Below, in pieces: positions 45,160 through 53,334 of a stretch of DNA of 64,000 nt. Source of the DNA: an uncultured Flavobacteriaceae bacterium (GTDB lineage Bacteria; Bacteroidota; Bacteroidia; Flavobacteriales; Flavobacteriaceae); the NCBI GenBank assembly GCA_947497245.1, contig CANMFO010000002.1, forward strand, positions 744,001 through 808,000, read 5' to 3'. Under the pieces are notes generated by a model. The model saw only the letters and a program-made list of their open reading frames with translations, had not been told where the DNA came from and made no database searches. Within the stretch, counting starts at the first letter, position 1. Every line of letters starts with the position of its first letter. Made by a program: the position numbers and the translations under genes.

Positions 45160-47559
45160 TTATTCGGTCCGTAAACTTTTTATCGGATTCGTGTTCGCGG
45201 CCCTAATAGCTTGAAAACTTACCGTGAGCAGGGTAATCAGTAACGCCCCCGCTGTAGCGAGAATGAAGATCCACCAGGTGATTTCCATTCGGTATTCATA
45301 GTGCTGTAACCACTGTCCCATGAAATAATGCGCAATGGGAAGGGCTATCAGACAGGAGATCAGTACCAGGGCCGCGAAGTCTTTGGATAACATTCGCCAT
45401 AAATGGTATACCGTGGCGCCCAAAACCTTACGTACCCCAATTTCCTTGGTACGTTGTTCCGCAACGAACGAGGCCAGTCCAAAAAGCCCAAGGCAACTAA
45501 TGAAAATTGCCAGAATGGTGAAGACCCCGGCCAAATTTCCAAGACGCCGTTCCGCTTCGAACTTCAGTCCATATTCCTGATCTACAAATCGGTAATCGAA
45601 GTTGGCCGAAGGCACTACCTTGGAAAACACTTCTTCCATTTTAGCAATCGCCAGTCGTGTACCGATGTCCGATCTTATTTTGATGTGAATGAAATTGGTA
45701 TTGGCATAATCCAGGAAAAAAATGGCCTGTTTAATCGGATCATAGGGGGAGTCCATGACCATATCTTTGACGACCCCGATAATTTTTAAGGGCCTGCCGT
45801 TTCGAGAAATTGTCGTACCCACTGGATCTTCCAGCCCCATATATTGCGCCGCACGCTCGTTGATGACTATAGCGGTGGAGTCGGAAGCCAGTTCCCTGGA
45901 AAAATCCCTGCCGCCGACAAATTGCCAGCCCACGGTTTTTCCATAATCATGGGTTGTATGAAAGACGTTGAAGCTGGTATCCCGGGTCGGATCTTTGCCC
46001 GTCCAATCAAAACCACCCCAACTGGAATAGGCTCCGGTAAGGGGAGAGGAGCACTGTGCCATTTCTTCCACGACCCCGGTATTTTTGAGCTCCGTACGGA
46101 GCAGCCCGTATTTCCCGTCATAATCCGGATTGTTCATATCGACCAAGATCAAGTTACTGCTGCTATAGCCCATGGGCCTATCCTGTGCGAACCGTATCTG
46201 GTTGAAAACAATGACCGTCCCGACGGCGAGCATAATGGAGACCGCAAATTGAAAGACCACCAGCACCTTTCTGGGAACCGCGGCATAGGGTCCGGCCTTG
46301 AAGGTGCCCTTCAATACCTTTACGGGGCGGAACGAGGACAGGTACAGGGCAGGATAGCTTCCCGCCAACAGCCCGGTCAACAGGGTAAAGGACAGTACGG
46401 CAATCCAAAAGATCCCGTTGTTCCATGGAACGGCCACCGCCTTTCCGGAGAGTTCATTGAACCAGGGCAGTGAACACACTACCAACCCCAATGCCAATAA
46501 CAGCGCAACGCAGGAAACCAGAAGGGATTCGCTCAGGAACTGGTGGATCAGTTGGTTCTTTTTGGACCCGACCGTTTTCCGGATCCCCACTTCTTTGGCC
46601 CGTTTTTCGGAACGAGCCGTACTCAAATTCATAAAATTGATACAGGCCAGCAGCAATACGAATACGCCAATACCGATAAAGAGCCATACAAAGGTAATAC
46701 GGCCGCCCGTGGCCAGGCCCTGCTCAAAATCCCCATACAAGTGCCACCGGGTCATGGAGTGCATGAACAGCTTGGGATGGTATTTTTTCAAGCGCGCAAA
46801 TTCTTTGGGGGCATAATCGATGAAGAAATTGTGCAAAGCGGCATCGACCGTTTCAAAATGGGACTCGGACTTCAGTTCAACATATAGGTTATAGGAATAG
46901 TTGTCCCAACTGTCCCGTGACTGGGCAATCCCTTCGTCCGTGGCTTCAAACAGGCCCCAATTCGCAAAGAACTCCACATTTTGAAAGCTGGTGTTTTGGG
47001 GGAGGTCTTCATAAACCCCTGTCACAACGGCTTCCATATTGTTGTTTATTTTCAGGGGTTTTCCCATTGGATCTTCCTGACCAAAAATGCCCGAAGCCGC
47101 GGATTTTGATAGCACAATGGCGTTCTGGGCTTCCAAACTCGCATGGGTGCCCTGTATCATTTTGAGGGAAAGCATCTCCAAGGCTCCACTTTCTATGAAC
47201 TCCCCTGTTCTGGTGTGTACGGCGCTACCATTTTCAAGACTATAGTCCAGCACCCAAAAAGCCCTTAGAATATGTTCGAAATGATCGGCATAGTTTTCCT
47301 TCAGTACGGTTCCGGTTATGTACATCATCGCATTGCTTACCTGAATTTCACCATTGTCCTGGTTTTCCGCACGTTCATAGATCTGTGCGATCCGATCGTG
47401 GTTCTTATGGTGTCGGTCAAAGGTCAATTCATCCAAAACCCAAAGCCCGATCATGATGACCACGAACATCCCTAGGGCGAGGCCACCAATATTGATGAGC
47501 GAATACCCCTTGTTTCCCATGAGGTTTCGCCACGCGATCTTTAGATAGCTTTTAAACAT
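45160..47559 (-). CDS. P15: FtsX/MacB-type ABC permease (DFSRE subgroup)
   Basis: 799 residues from the ATG at 47559 (MFKSYLKIAWRNLMGN); the frame is open for 12 more codons upstream but those fall in the gap and do not fit the family start. His51 is present. GGRITFVWLF (285-294) precedes TM2. Coupling helices are KEVGIRKTVGS (322-332) and KEIGVRKVLGA (705-715); the tail is NPIKSLRTE. Together with P10 and P22 it shares GGF-W-GKDP, GGRDFSRELASDS and the KDMVMDSPYDPIKQ-type segment of periplasmic domain 2. P22 is its closest relative visible. It lies 61 bp downstream of P16 (gap with hairpin) and 48 bp upstream of P14. Confidence 0.95.
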   Translation of the reverse strand: MFKSYLKIAWRNLMGNKGYSLINIGGLALGMFVVIMIGLWVLDELTFDRHHKNHDRIAQIYERAENQDNGEIQVSNAMMYITGTVLKENYADHFEHILRAFWVLDYSLENGSAVHTRTGEFIESGALEMLSLKMIQGTHASLEAQNAIVLSKSAASGIFGQEDPMGKPLKINNNMEAVVTGVYEDLPQNTSFQNVEFFANWGLFEATDEGIAQSRDSWDNYSYNLYVELKSESHFETVDAALHNFFIDYAPKEFARLKKYHPKLFMHSMTRWHLYGDFEQGLATGGRITFVWLFIGIGVFVLLLACINFMNLSTARSEKRAKEVGIRKTVGSKKNQLIHQFLSESLLVSCVALLLALGLVVCSLPWFNELSGKAVAVPWNNGIFWIAVLSFTLLTGLLAGSYPALYLSSFRPVKVLKGTFKAGPYAAVPRKVLVVFQFAVSIMLAVGTVIVFNQIRFAQDRPMGYSSSNLILVDMNNPDYDGKYGLLRTELKNTGVVEEMAQCSSPLTGAYSSWGGFDWTGKDPTRDTSFNVFHTTHDYGKTVGWQFVGGRDFSRELASDSTAIVINERAAQYMGLEDPVGTTISRNGRPLKIIGVVKDMVMDSPYDPIKQAIFFLDYANTNFIHIKIRSDIGTRLAIAKMEEVFSKVVPSANFDYRFVDQEYGLKFEAERRLGNLAGVFTILAIFISCLGLFGLASFVAEQRTKEIGVRKVLGATVYHLWRMLSKDFAALVLISCLIALPIAHYFMGQWLQHYEYRMEITWWIFILATAGALLITLLTVSFQAIRAANTNPIKSLRTE

Positions 47560-47597
47560 GACTTCTTTCTTTCTTATACAATACGATCCTTCCAAAC

Positions 47598-47613
47598 TGG
47601 GCCAATATGCCCA
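47598..47613. other. Hairpin between P16 and P15
   Basis: TGGGC and GCCCA make a perfect, GC-rich 5-bp stem with the loop CAATAT in the 61-bp gap, just after the P16 stop codon. There is no T-run, so it is not an intrinsic terminator. Confidence 0.35.
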
Positions 47614-47620
47614 ACTTCCC

Positions 47621-50035
47621 TTATTCGGTTCTCAAACTGTCCACCGGATTGGCCAGCGAGGCCTTGACCGATTGGAAACTTACGGTGACCAAAGTAATCG
47701 CCACTACAGTAATTCCGACCAGCGCAAAAACCCACCAACCGACGCCGATACTATAGGCGAATCCTTGCAACCAGGTGTTCATGGCCCACCATGCGATGGG
47801 GAAGGCCAACAAAGCCGCCACCAAAACCAGTTTTATAAAGTCCTTTGACACCATTCCCACAATATCCAGGACACTTGCTCCCATGACCTTTCGGATGCCG
47901 ATTTCGGCCGTCCGCCTAGCGACGGTCAAAGTGGCCAAACCGAACAGCCCCATGCAGGCGATAAAAACAGATATCAAGGATGCGATATTTACAATGGCCT
48001 TGGAGCGCACCTCATTTTGATATTGGGCGGACAAGGCCTCGTCCACAAAGGCATACTCGAATTCTTGCGAAGGATTCAGTTTCTCCCAAGTGGTTTTCAA
48101 AGCGGCAATGCCCGTATCCACTTTTTTGGAATTGAGCCTTACCGAGATCCGTGGCTGTGCAATATTCTGCGCATTTTCGTTTTCGATTTTTTCGAAAACG
48201 GGCTCTGGATTAATGGCGAGCATAAGCGGGGATATGGTATGGTTGAGCGATTTAAAGTTGAAATCCTCCATGACCCCGAGGATTTTCACATCAAATTTGT
48301 CATAAGGTCTCCCGACCGGGTTCTCCAAACCAAAGGCCTTGACAAAAGCCTCGTTGACCAATACCCCATTTTGTGCGTCACTGACATTTCCCTCTTGAAA
48401 GTCCCGGCCCTTTTGTATTTGAATGTGGTGTGTTTTCAAAAACCGAGGGTCGACCGTATTAAAATCAAATTCCCTGTAGGTGTTTTTGCTATCGGTAAAT
48501 CCCAATTCAAACCATCCGTTCTCGATAAAACTGTATATCGACCTGGAGGCGTCCGCGACCGCGGGTTGCTTTTTAAGTTCCGCCACATAAAGATTGGCGA
48601 AGGTATCGGCCTCTTCCCCTGACATATTGGTAGGTACCACGATCAGGGCCTCTTTCTGATAGCCGAGATCTTTGTTGAAAAGGTAGTTGATTTGATGCCC
48701 GATGACCAAGGTGCCAATGAGCATTACGATCGAGGCGACAAACTGGGCCACGACCAGACTTTTTCCCAACAACCCCATGGAGGCACCCTTGCCGGCCTTT
48801 CTTCTCAAAACCTCCACCGGATTGAACTTGGAAAGAACGACTGATGGATAGATTCCCGCAACAAGGGCGATAAAGAGGACAAGGCCCAAGGTCATTGCCC
48901 AAAAGTCCGCATTGAAGGACAGGCGCAATTGTTTACCGGTAAGTCCGTTAAAGGTTTCCAGAAATACAAAAGACAGGGCAATGCCGACAAGAACGGCGAT
49001 GGAGGTAATCAACAGGGCTTCGCCCCAAAACTGGTGTACGATCTGTTTTCGGAACGCACCGAGGGCCTTCCTGACCCCAACTTCGGTTGCCCTTGAAAAT
49101 GAGCGGCCCACGGCCAGGGTAACAAAGTTAATGCAGGCCAGTAGCAGCACTAAAAAACCGATCGTAGCCATTACATAGGCATATTTGGGGTTGGAAATAG
49201 GCTCTATACCAGGGGGCAAAGAGGGATCCAGATGTATTTCGGTGAGGGGCTGTAAATGGAGGAAGAAGGTATTTTCTTCAAAATTGTCGCCCAGGTACTG
49301 TTCGATTACGGTAGGGAACTTCGATTCCAATCGCGCAGGGGATTGGCCCTCCGCCAACAAAAGGTACGATTCGACCACTACATTGAACCAGTTTCGCCTT
49401 GCCGCTTCGCTGAAAAACAATGCTTCGTTTTTCAGGGAAACCAACATTTCGAATTGAATGCTCGATTCCAATGGGGGATTTGCCGCTATGGCGGAAACTT
49501 CAAAGATCCTGACTTCCCCATTGAACTCCAGCGAAAGGGATTTTCCCAGGGGATCTTCATCCCCGAAATACTTTTTAGCAGATGATTCGCTCAAAACAAT
49601 GGCATTGGAAGCCGCAAAAGGACGAATACCATTGCCTTTCACAATGTCGAAGTCGAACAAAGTAAAAAAGCTGGGATCTACTGCCCGTACCGCCTCATTG
49701 AATTCATTGTTGTCTCTTTTGACCAAGCTGTTGAACCGAAATACCCGGCTTCCGTCCTCGATTTCGGGGAAACTGGTTTTCAACACCTCCACCATCGATA
49801 CCGGGGTAGTGGTATTCACAAAATCTTCCTTGGGCCCGTAGTTTTCGTGCTGCCAAACCCTATAGATCCTATCGGCTTTGGTATGAAAACGGTCATAACT
49901 GAATTCGTTTTTGACAAAAAGGGCAATTAGGATAAAACAGCATGCACCTACTGAAAGACCGGCGATATTGATAGCGGTATAGCCCTTGTTTTTCGTTAGG
50001 TTTCGCCATGCGATCTTTAGATAGTTCCGTAACAT
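47621..50035 (-). CDS. P16: FtsX/MacB-type ABC permease
   Basis: 804 residues from the ATG at 50035 (MLRNYLKIAWRNLTKN); a TTG two codons upstream is unlikely. His51 is in YDRFH. Coupling helices are TEVGVRKALGA (317-327), lacking the first Lys, and AEIGIRKVMGA (710-720), also lacking it. The tail is NPVDSLRTE. Its TM2 has CINFVTLAVGRSF, where most paralogs have NFxNLSTA. Periplasmic domain 1 contains NPPLESSIQFEMLVSL; domain 2 includes VLVNEAFVKAFGLENPVG. The start codon lies only 2 bp after the stop of the embedded alpha/beta hydrolase gene, so translation of the two is very probably coupled. Confidence 0.95.
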   Translation of the reverse strand: MLRNYLKIAWRNLTKNKGYTAINIAGLSVGACCFILIALFVKNEFSYDRFHTKADRIYRVWQHENYGPKEDFVNTTTPVSMVEVLKTSFPEIEDGSRVFRFNSLVKRDNNEFNEAVRAVDPSFFTLFDFDIVKGNGIRPFAASNAIVLSESSAKKYFGDEDPLGKSLSLEFNGEVRIFEVSAIAANPPLESSIQFEMLVSLKNEALFFSEAARRNWFNVVVESYLLLAEGQSPARLESKFPTVIEQYLGDNFEENTFFLHLQPLTEIHLDPSLPPGIEPISNPKYAYVMATIGFLVLLLACINFVTLAVGRSFSRATEVGVRKALGAFRKQIVHQFWGEALLITSIAVLVGIALSFVFLETFNGLTGKQLRLSFNADFWAMTLGLVLFIALVAGIYPSVVLSKFNPVEVLRRKAGKGASMGLLGKSLVVAQFVASIVMLIGTLVIGHQINYLFNKDLGYQKEALIVVPTNMSGEEADTFANLYVAELKKQPAVADASRSIYSFIENGWFELGFTDSKNTYREFDFNTVDPRFLKTHHIQIQKGRDFQEGNVSDAQNGVLVNEAFVKAFGLENPVGRPYDKFDVKILGVMEDFNFKSLNHTISPLMLAINPEPVFEKIENENAQNIAQPRISVRLNSKKVDTGIAALKTTWEKLNPSQEFEYAFVDEALSAQYQNEVRSKAIVNIASLISVFIACMGLFGLATLTVARRTAEIGIRKVMGASVLDIVGMVSKDFIKLVLVAALLAFPIAWWAMNTWLQGFAYSIGVGWWVFALVGITVVAITLVTVSFQSVKASLANPVDSLRTE

Positions 50036-50037
50036 GG

Positions 50038-50868
50038 TCAATTTTTATAAAAGGGTTCAACAACGGCCCATACCGCGTTCCAATTGCAATAGAAAACCAC
50101 ATGGCCGCATCCAGGGATGATCGATAGATAGGATGTTTTGATGGCCTTTTGGGCCTTTAACAGCGTTTCGGGTGTGGAGTATTCGTCCTTGCCCCCGGCC
50201 ATTAGGAGCACCGGGCTCTTAATTTTACTAAAGACATCCTCGCTGACGACCTCATTTTCATACAGGGAGTTCAACCATTGCAAGCTTTCGTTCCAGCGCT
50301 CCGGTTCGGGCATGGCTGCCAACCGTCCTTTAAAATATTCTCCGGCTTCCTTCATCAATTTTTCACTGGTATACCCATAATTCACCCCGGAGCCTTCCGG
50401 TTGGTCCCCGGCCCCGATGATGACCATTTTTTCCACGGTGTCGGGATAATTTGCCGCCAACTTATACCCCGCGTACCCGCCGTCTGAAAACCCAAGTACC
50501 CGTGCTTTTTCGATGCCCAGGTGATCCAGCAACTTTTTTGCATCTTCCGCTCTTTGGTCATAGGTAAAGGGCTCATGGCCAATATCCGATTTTACATGCG
50601 CCCGGGTCGCCAGGCATATGAGGCGGTAATTTTTTGAAAGGGCCTCGATGAAAAATTCATACTCGTCGATATAGCCATATACCCCACCGTGAAGCAGAAG
50701 TATCGGTTCTCCCTGTCCGTATATCTCATAGTACAGTTTGGTGTCTTCGGCCACTTCGAAATACTTGCCGGCACGCTCGTTGTAGCCGTACTTTATTTTG
50801 GATTTCTCCTGAGCCCTTGCACCAAAAAGGCAAGTGGCAAAAAGGGCGATACATAGTATATTTTTCAT
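50038..50868 (-). CDS. Secreted alpha/beta hydrolase embedded in the array
   Basis: 276 residues from the ATG at 50868; a GTG three codons earlier is possible. Residues 1-19 are a signal peptide (LCIALFATCLFGARA|Q), so the enzyme acts in the periplasm or outside. LLLHGG (57-62) supplies the oxyanion hole, GFSDG (126-130) is the nucleophile elbow with Ser128, GGKDEYSTP gives the acid Asp228, and GCGHVV the base His256: a complete Ser-Asp-His triad. The substrate is unknown; ester, lactone or peptide hydrolysis are all possible. It sits 10 bp after P17 and 2 bp before P16, tighter than most permease-permease gaps, which argues for a function with one of these neighbours, for instance trimming a ligand or cargo. 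That link is inference. Confidence 0.93.
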   Translation of the reverse strand: MKNILCIALFATCLFGARAQEKSKIKYGYNERAGKYFEVAEDTKLYYEIYGQGEPILLLHGGVYGYIDEYEFFIEALSKNYRLICLATRAHVKSDIGHEPFTYDQRAEDAKKLLDHLGIEKARVLGFSDGGYAGYKLAANYPDTVEKMVIIGAGDQPEGSGVNYGYTSEKLMKEAGEYFKGRLAAMPEPERWNESLQWLNSLYENEVVSEDVFSKIKSPVLLMAGGKDEYSTPETLLKAQKAIKTSYLSIIPGCGHVVFYCNWNAVWAVVEPFYKN

Positions 50869-50878
50869 ACGGTTCACT

Positions 50879-53308
50879 TTATTCGGTTCGCAAACTTTTT
50901 ACTGGATTGGCAATTGCCGATTTGATGGATTGAAAGCCAACTGTTAATATGGTGATGACCAACGCAAAACCGCCAGCCAACGCAAATACCCACCATTGAA
51001 TGTCGATGCGATAGGTGAAATCCTCCAACCACCTTTGCATAAAGAAATGTGCGATAGGGGAGGCGATCAAAAAAGCGGCCCCCACCAGTTTTACAAAATC
51101 CTTGGTCAGGAGTTGTACTACAGAATGAATACTTGCACCCAGAACTTTACGGATGCCGATCTCCTTTTTCTTTTGTTCGGCTACGTAGGAGACCAGTCCG
51201 AAAAGACCTAGGCAACTGATGAAAATTGCTAGGATCGTGAATACCACAGAGATTTGGCCCAAGCGTTTTTCCTCTACGTACAACTTTTCCACCTCTTTGT
51301 CCACAAAGGCATAATCGAACTGCACGTTGTTTACAATTGCCTTCCATTGTTGCTCCAAATCGGTCAACAACCGCTCGTAATTTTCAGTTTCCGTTTTAAG
51401 GAACAACCAATTCGGTCGATCCTCCTTATAGAGAAACAGAGGCGCTATTTTATCTTTTAACGTAGCAAAATGGTAATCGGCCACGACCCCAATAATTTCC
51501 ATTTCGAAGGTTTCGTCCCCAAAACCTTGGACCAGTCTGGAACTCAAGGCTGCCTCCTTTTCAATATTGAAAGCTTTCAAAGTGGTTTCGTTTACAATGA
51601 TTTGATTGGTTGTGTCGCTTTCGCGAAAATCCCTTCCCAACATCAAGGACATATCCATGGTCTCAAAGTAACCTTCGCTTATCCCGTTCCGCTTCACGAT
51701 CGTGGTGTTTTGGTGATTTCCCCCGGGCAGGTACAGGCCGTTATCGGTCAATATGACCTCGGAAGGGGCATAACCTCCACTTGCGACATGGAGAACTCCA
51801 GGGATTTCTAAAAAAGCCGATTTTAAAGCATCGAACTTGCCGGAAGCATCTGCGGTACCTATCCGCAACGCTAAGAGATTATCTTTTTTAAAGCCAAGGT
51901 CCTTACTTTGGGCAAATCGAAATTGTTGGGTAACGATAATTACCGTCGCCACAAGACCAATGGACACCACAAATTGAAACACGACCAGGGCCTTTCGAAA
52001 AGTACCGTTCCCGGATTGGAGGCCGATACTGCTTTTAAGGGCCTGAACCGGTTTGACAGAGGACAGAACGACCGCCGGATAAATACCTGCCACCAACCCG
52101 GTGAAAACTCCCAATCCTGACAAGAGCAGGCCAATTTTCCAGCTAAAAACATCCACATAGGTCAAATCTCCTTGCGTAAGTTCGTTCACGAGGGGCAACA
52201 ATAGGACGGCAATGGGTATGCTCATAAGTATGGCGAACAGGGATAGCAAAAGCGATTCCCCCAAAAACTGGCGCATCAGCGTACGGTTTCCTGCGCCTGC
52301 CACTTTTCGTACTCCAATTTCCTTGGCGCGCTTGCTAGCTCTGGCCGTGCTTAAATTGATGAAATTGATACAGGCAACGAGTTGGATGAAGAGGGCTAGG
52401 GTCAACAAGAAATACAGGTAATTGATGTTCGAGATTTTATCGATCTGATTCTTACGCCCTACCGAGTGCAAATGAATATCCATGGCCTTTTTCAACAGCA
52501 ATATTTTATTGGTCATGCCCGCTTCCGCTAGATCTTGCCCTCCCCGTGATTCGAGAAAATCTGGAAGTTTTCCCTGAAGTTTATCCGCATTGGCATTTGG
52601 GAGCAATTTCAGATAACTGTACACAAAATTGTTCGTTGCGAAGCTTTCATAATTTTTTACGAACGCCCCCATTCCGGGCGTGCTCATACTAACAAAATAG
52701 TTTGGGTTCAGGTGCGATTTTCCAAATGAACCATCGAAGACCCCCTTTACGGTCAGGTGCTGTGCATTTTCGCCACTGCCCCAAACCACAGTTTTGCCCA
52801 AGGTCTCTTGTGATCCGAACAACTTGATGGCCAGGGAGGAAGAGAGTACTATCGAATTGGGTTCATTCAAAGCGGTCTTTACATCCCCTTCCAAAAATTT
52901 ATAGGTAAAAACCTTGAAAAAGGTAGAATCGGCTAAATACGCCCTTGGTTCGTAATATCCTTCATCGCTATCCGCACTGCGGATCAGGCTGATGAAAAAC
53001 ATATCGGTGAGCACCACACGGGTGGCCTCTTCGACTTCTGCAAAATCTTCTTTTATGGCAAAGGCTATTGGAGGTGAGGCCGTGGCGGTATCGAAACTCT
53101 CTTTTCCATCCCTTTCAATAACGGTCTCCACGCGGTAAATGGATTCTGCCATATCGTGGTGTTGATCGTATCCCGTCTGGGCAAAAACATATAATAGGAT
53201 GGTCAGGCAACTTATGGTGCCTACCGTTAGGCCCAAAAGGTTGATCACGGTCTGCTGCCTGTTCTTTGTTAAGTTCCGCCAGGCGATTTTTAAATAATTT
53301 TTAAACAT
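50879..53308 (-). CDS. P17: FtsX/MacB-type ABC permease
   Basis: 809 residues. Start MFKNYLKIAWRNLTKN, His51 in YDQHH. Coupling helices are KEIGVRKVAGA (329-339), preceded by STARASKRA, and KEIGIRKVLGA (715-725), preceded by EQKK. The tail is NPVKSLRTE. Periplasmic domain 1 is somewhat long, with a serine- and aspartate-rich patch (SLIRSADSDEGYYEP, about 107-121); domain 2 has IIVNETTLKAFN and EIIGVVADYHFATL. It directly precedes the secreted hydrolase gene (10 bp) and follows P18 after 26 bp. Confidence 0.95.
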   Translation of the reverse strand: MFKNYLKIAWRNLTKNRQQTVINLLGLTVGTISCLTILLYVFAQTGYDQHHDMAESIYRVETVIERDGKESFDTATASPPIAFAIKEDFAEVEEATRVVLTDMFFISLIRSADSDEGYYEPRAYLADSTFFKVFTYKFLEGDVKTALNEPNSIVLSSSLAIKLFGSQETLGKTVVWGSGENAQHLTVKGVFDGSFGKSHLNPNYFVSMSTPGMGAFVKNYESFATNNFVYSYLKLLPNANADKLQGKLPDFLESRGGQDLAEAGMTNKILLLKKAMDIHLHSVGRKNQIDKISNINYLYFLLTLALFIQLVACINFINLSTARASKRAKEIGVRKVAGAGNRTLMRQFLGESLLLSLFAILMSIPIAVLLLPLVNELTQGDLTYVDVFSWKIGLLLSGLGVFTGLVAGIYPAVVLSSVKPVQALKSSIGLQSGNGTFRKALVVFQFVVSIGLVATVIIVTQQFRFAQSKDLGFKKDNLLALRIGTADASGKFDALKSAFLEIPGVLHVASGGYAPSEVILTDNGLYLPGGNHQNTTIVKRNGISEGYFETMDMSLMLGRDFRESDTTNQIIVNETTLKAFNIEKEAALSSRLVQGFGDETFEMEIIGVVADYHFATLKDKIAPLFLYKEDRPNWLFLKTETENYERLLTDLEQQWKAIVNNVQFDYAFVDKEVEKLYVEEKRLGQISVVFTILAIFISCLGLFGLVSYVAEQKKKEIGIRKVLGASIHSVVQLLTKDFVKLVGAAFLIASPIAHFFMQRWLEDFTYRIDIQWWVFALAGGFALVITILTVGFQSIKSAIANPVKSLRTE

Positions 53309-53334
53309 AGTTCCCGTTTTTTGATGATGTCATT

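Noticed and set aside
50869-50877. GTG start giving a slightly longer alpha/beta hydrolase
   Set aside because: The ATG at 50868 begins a cleaner signal peptide and keeps a normal 10-bp gap to P17.
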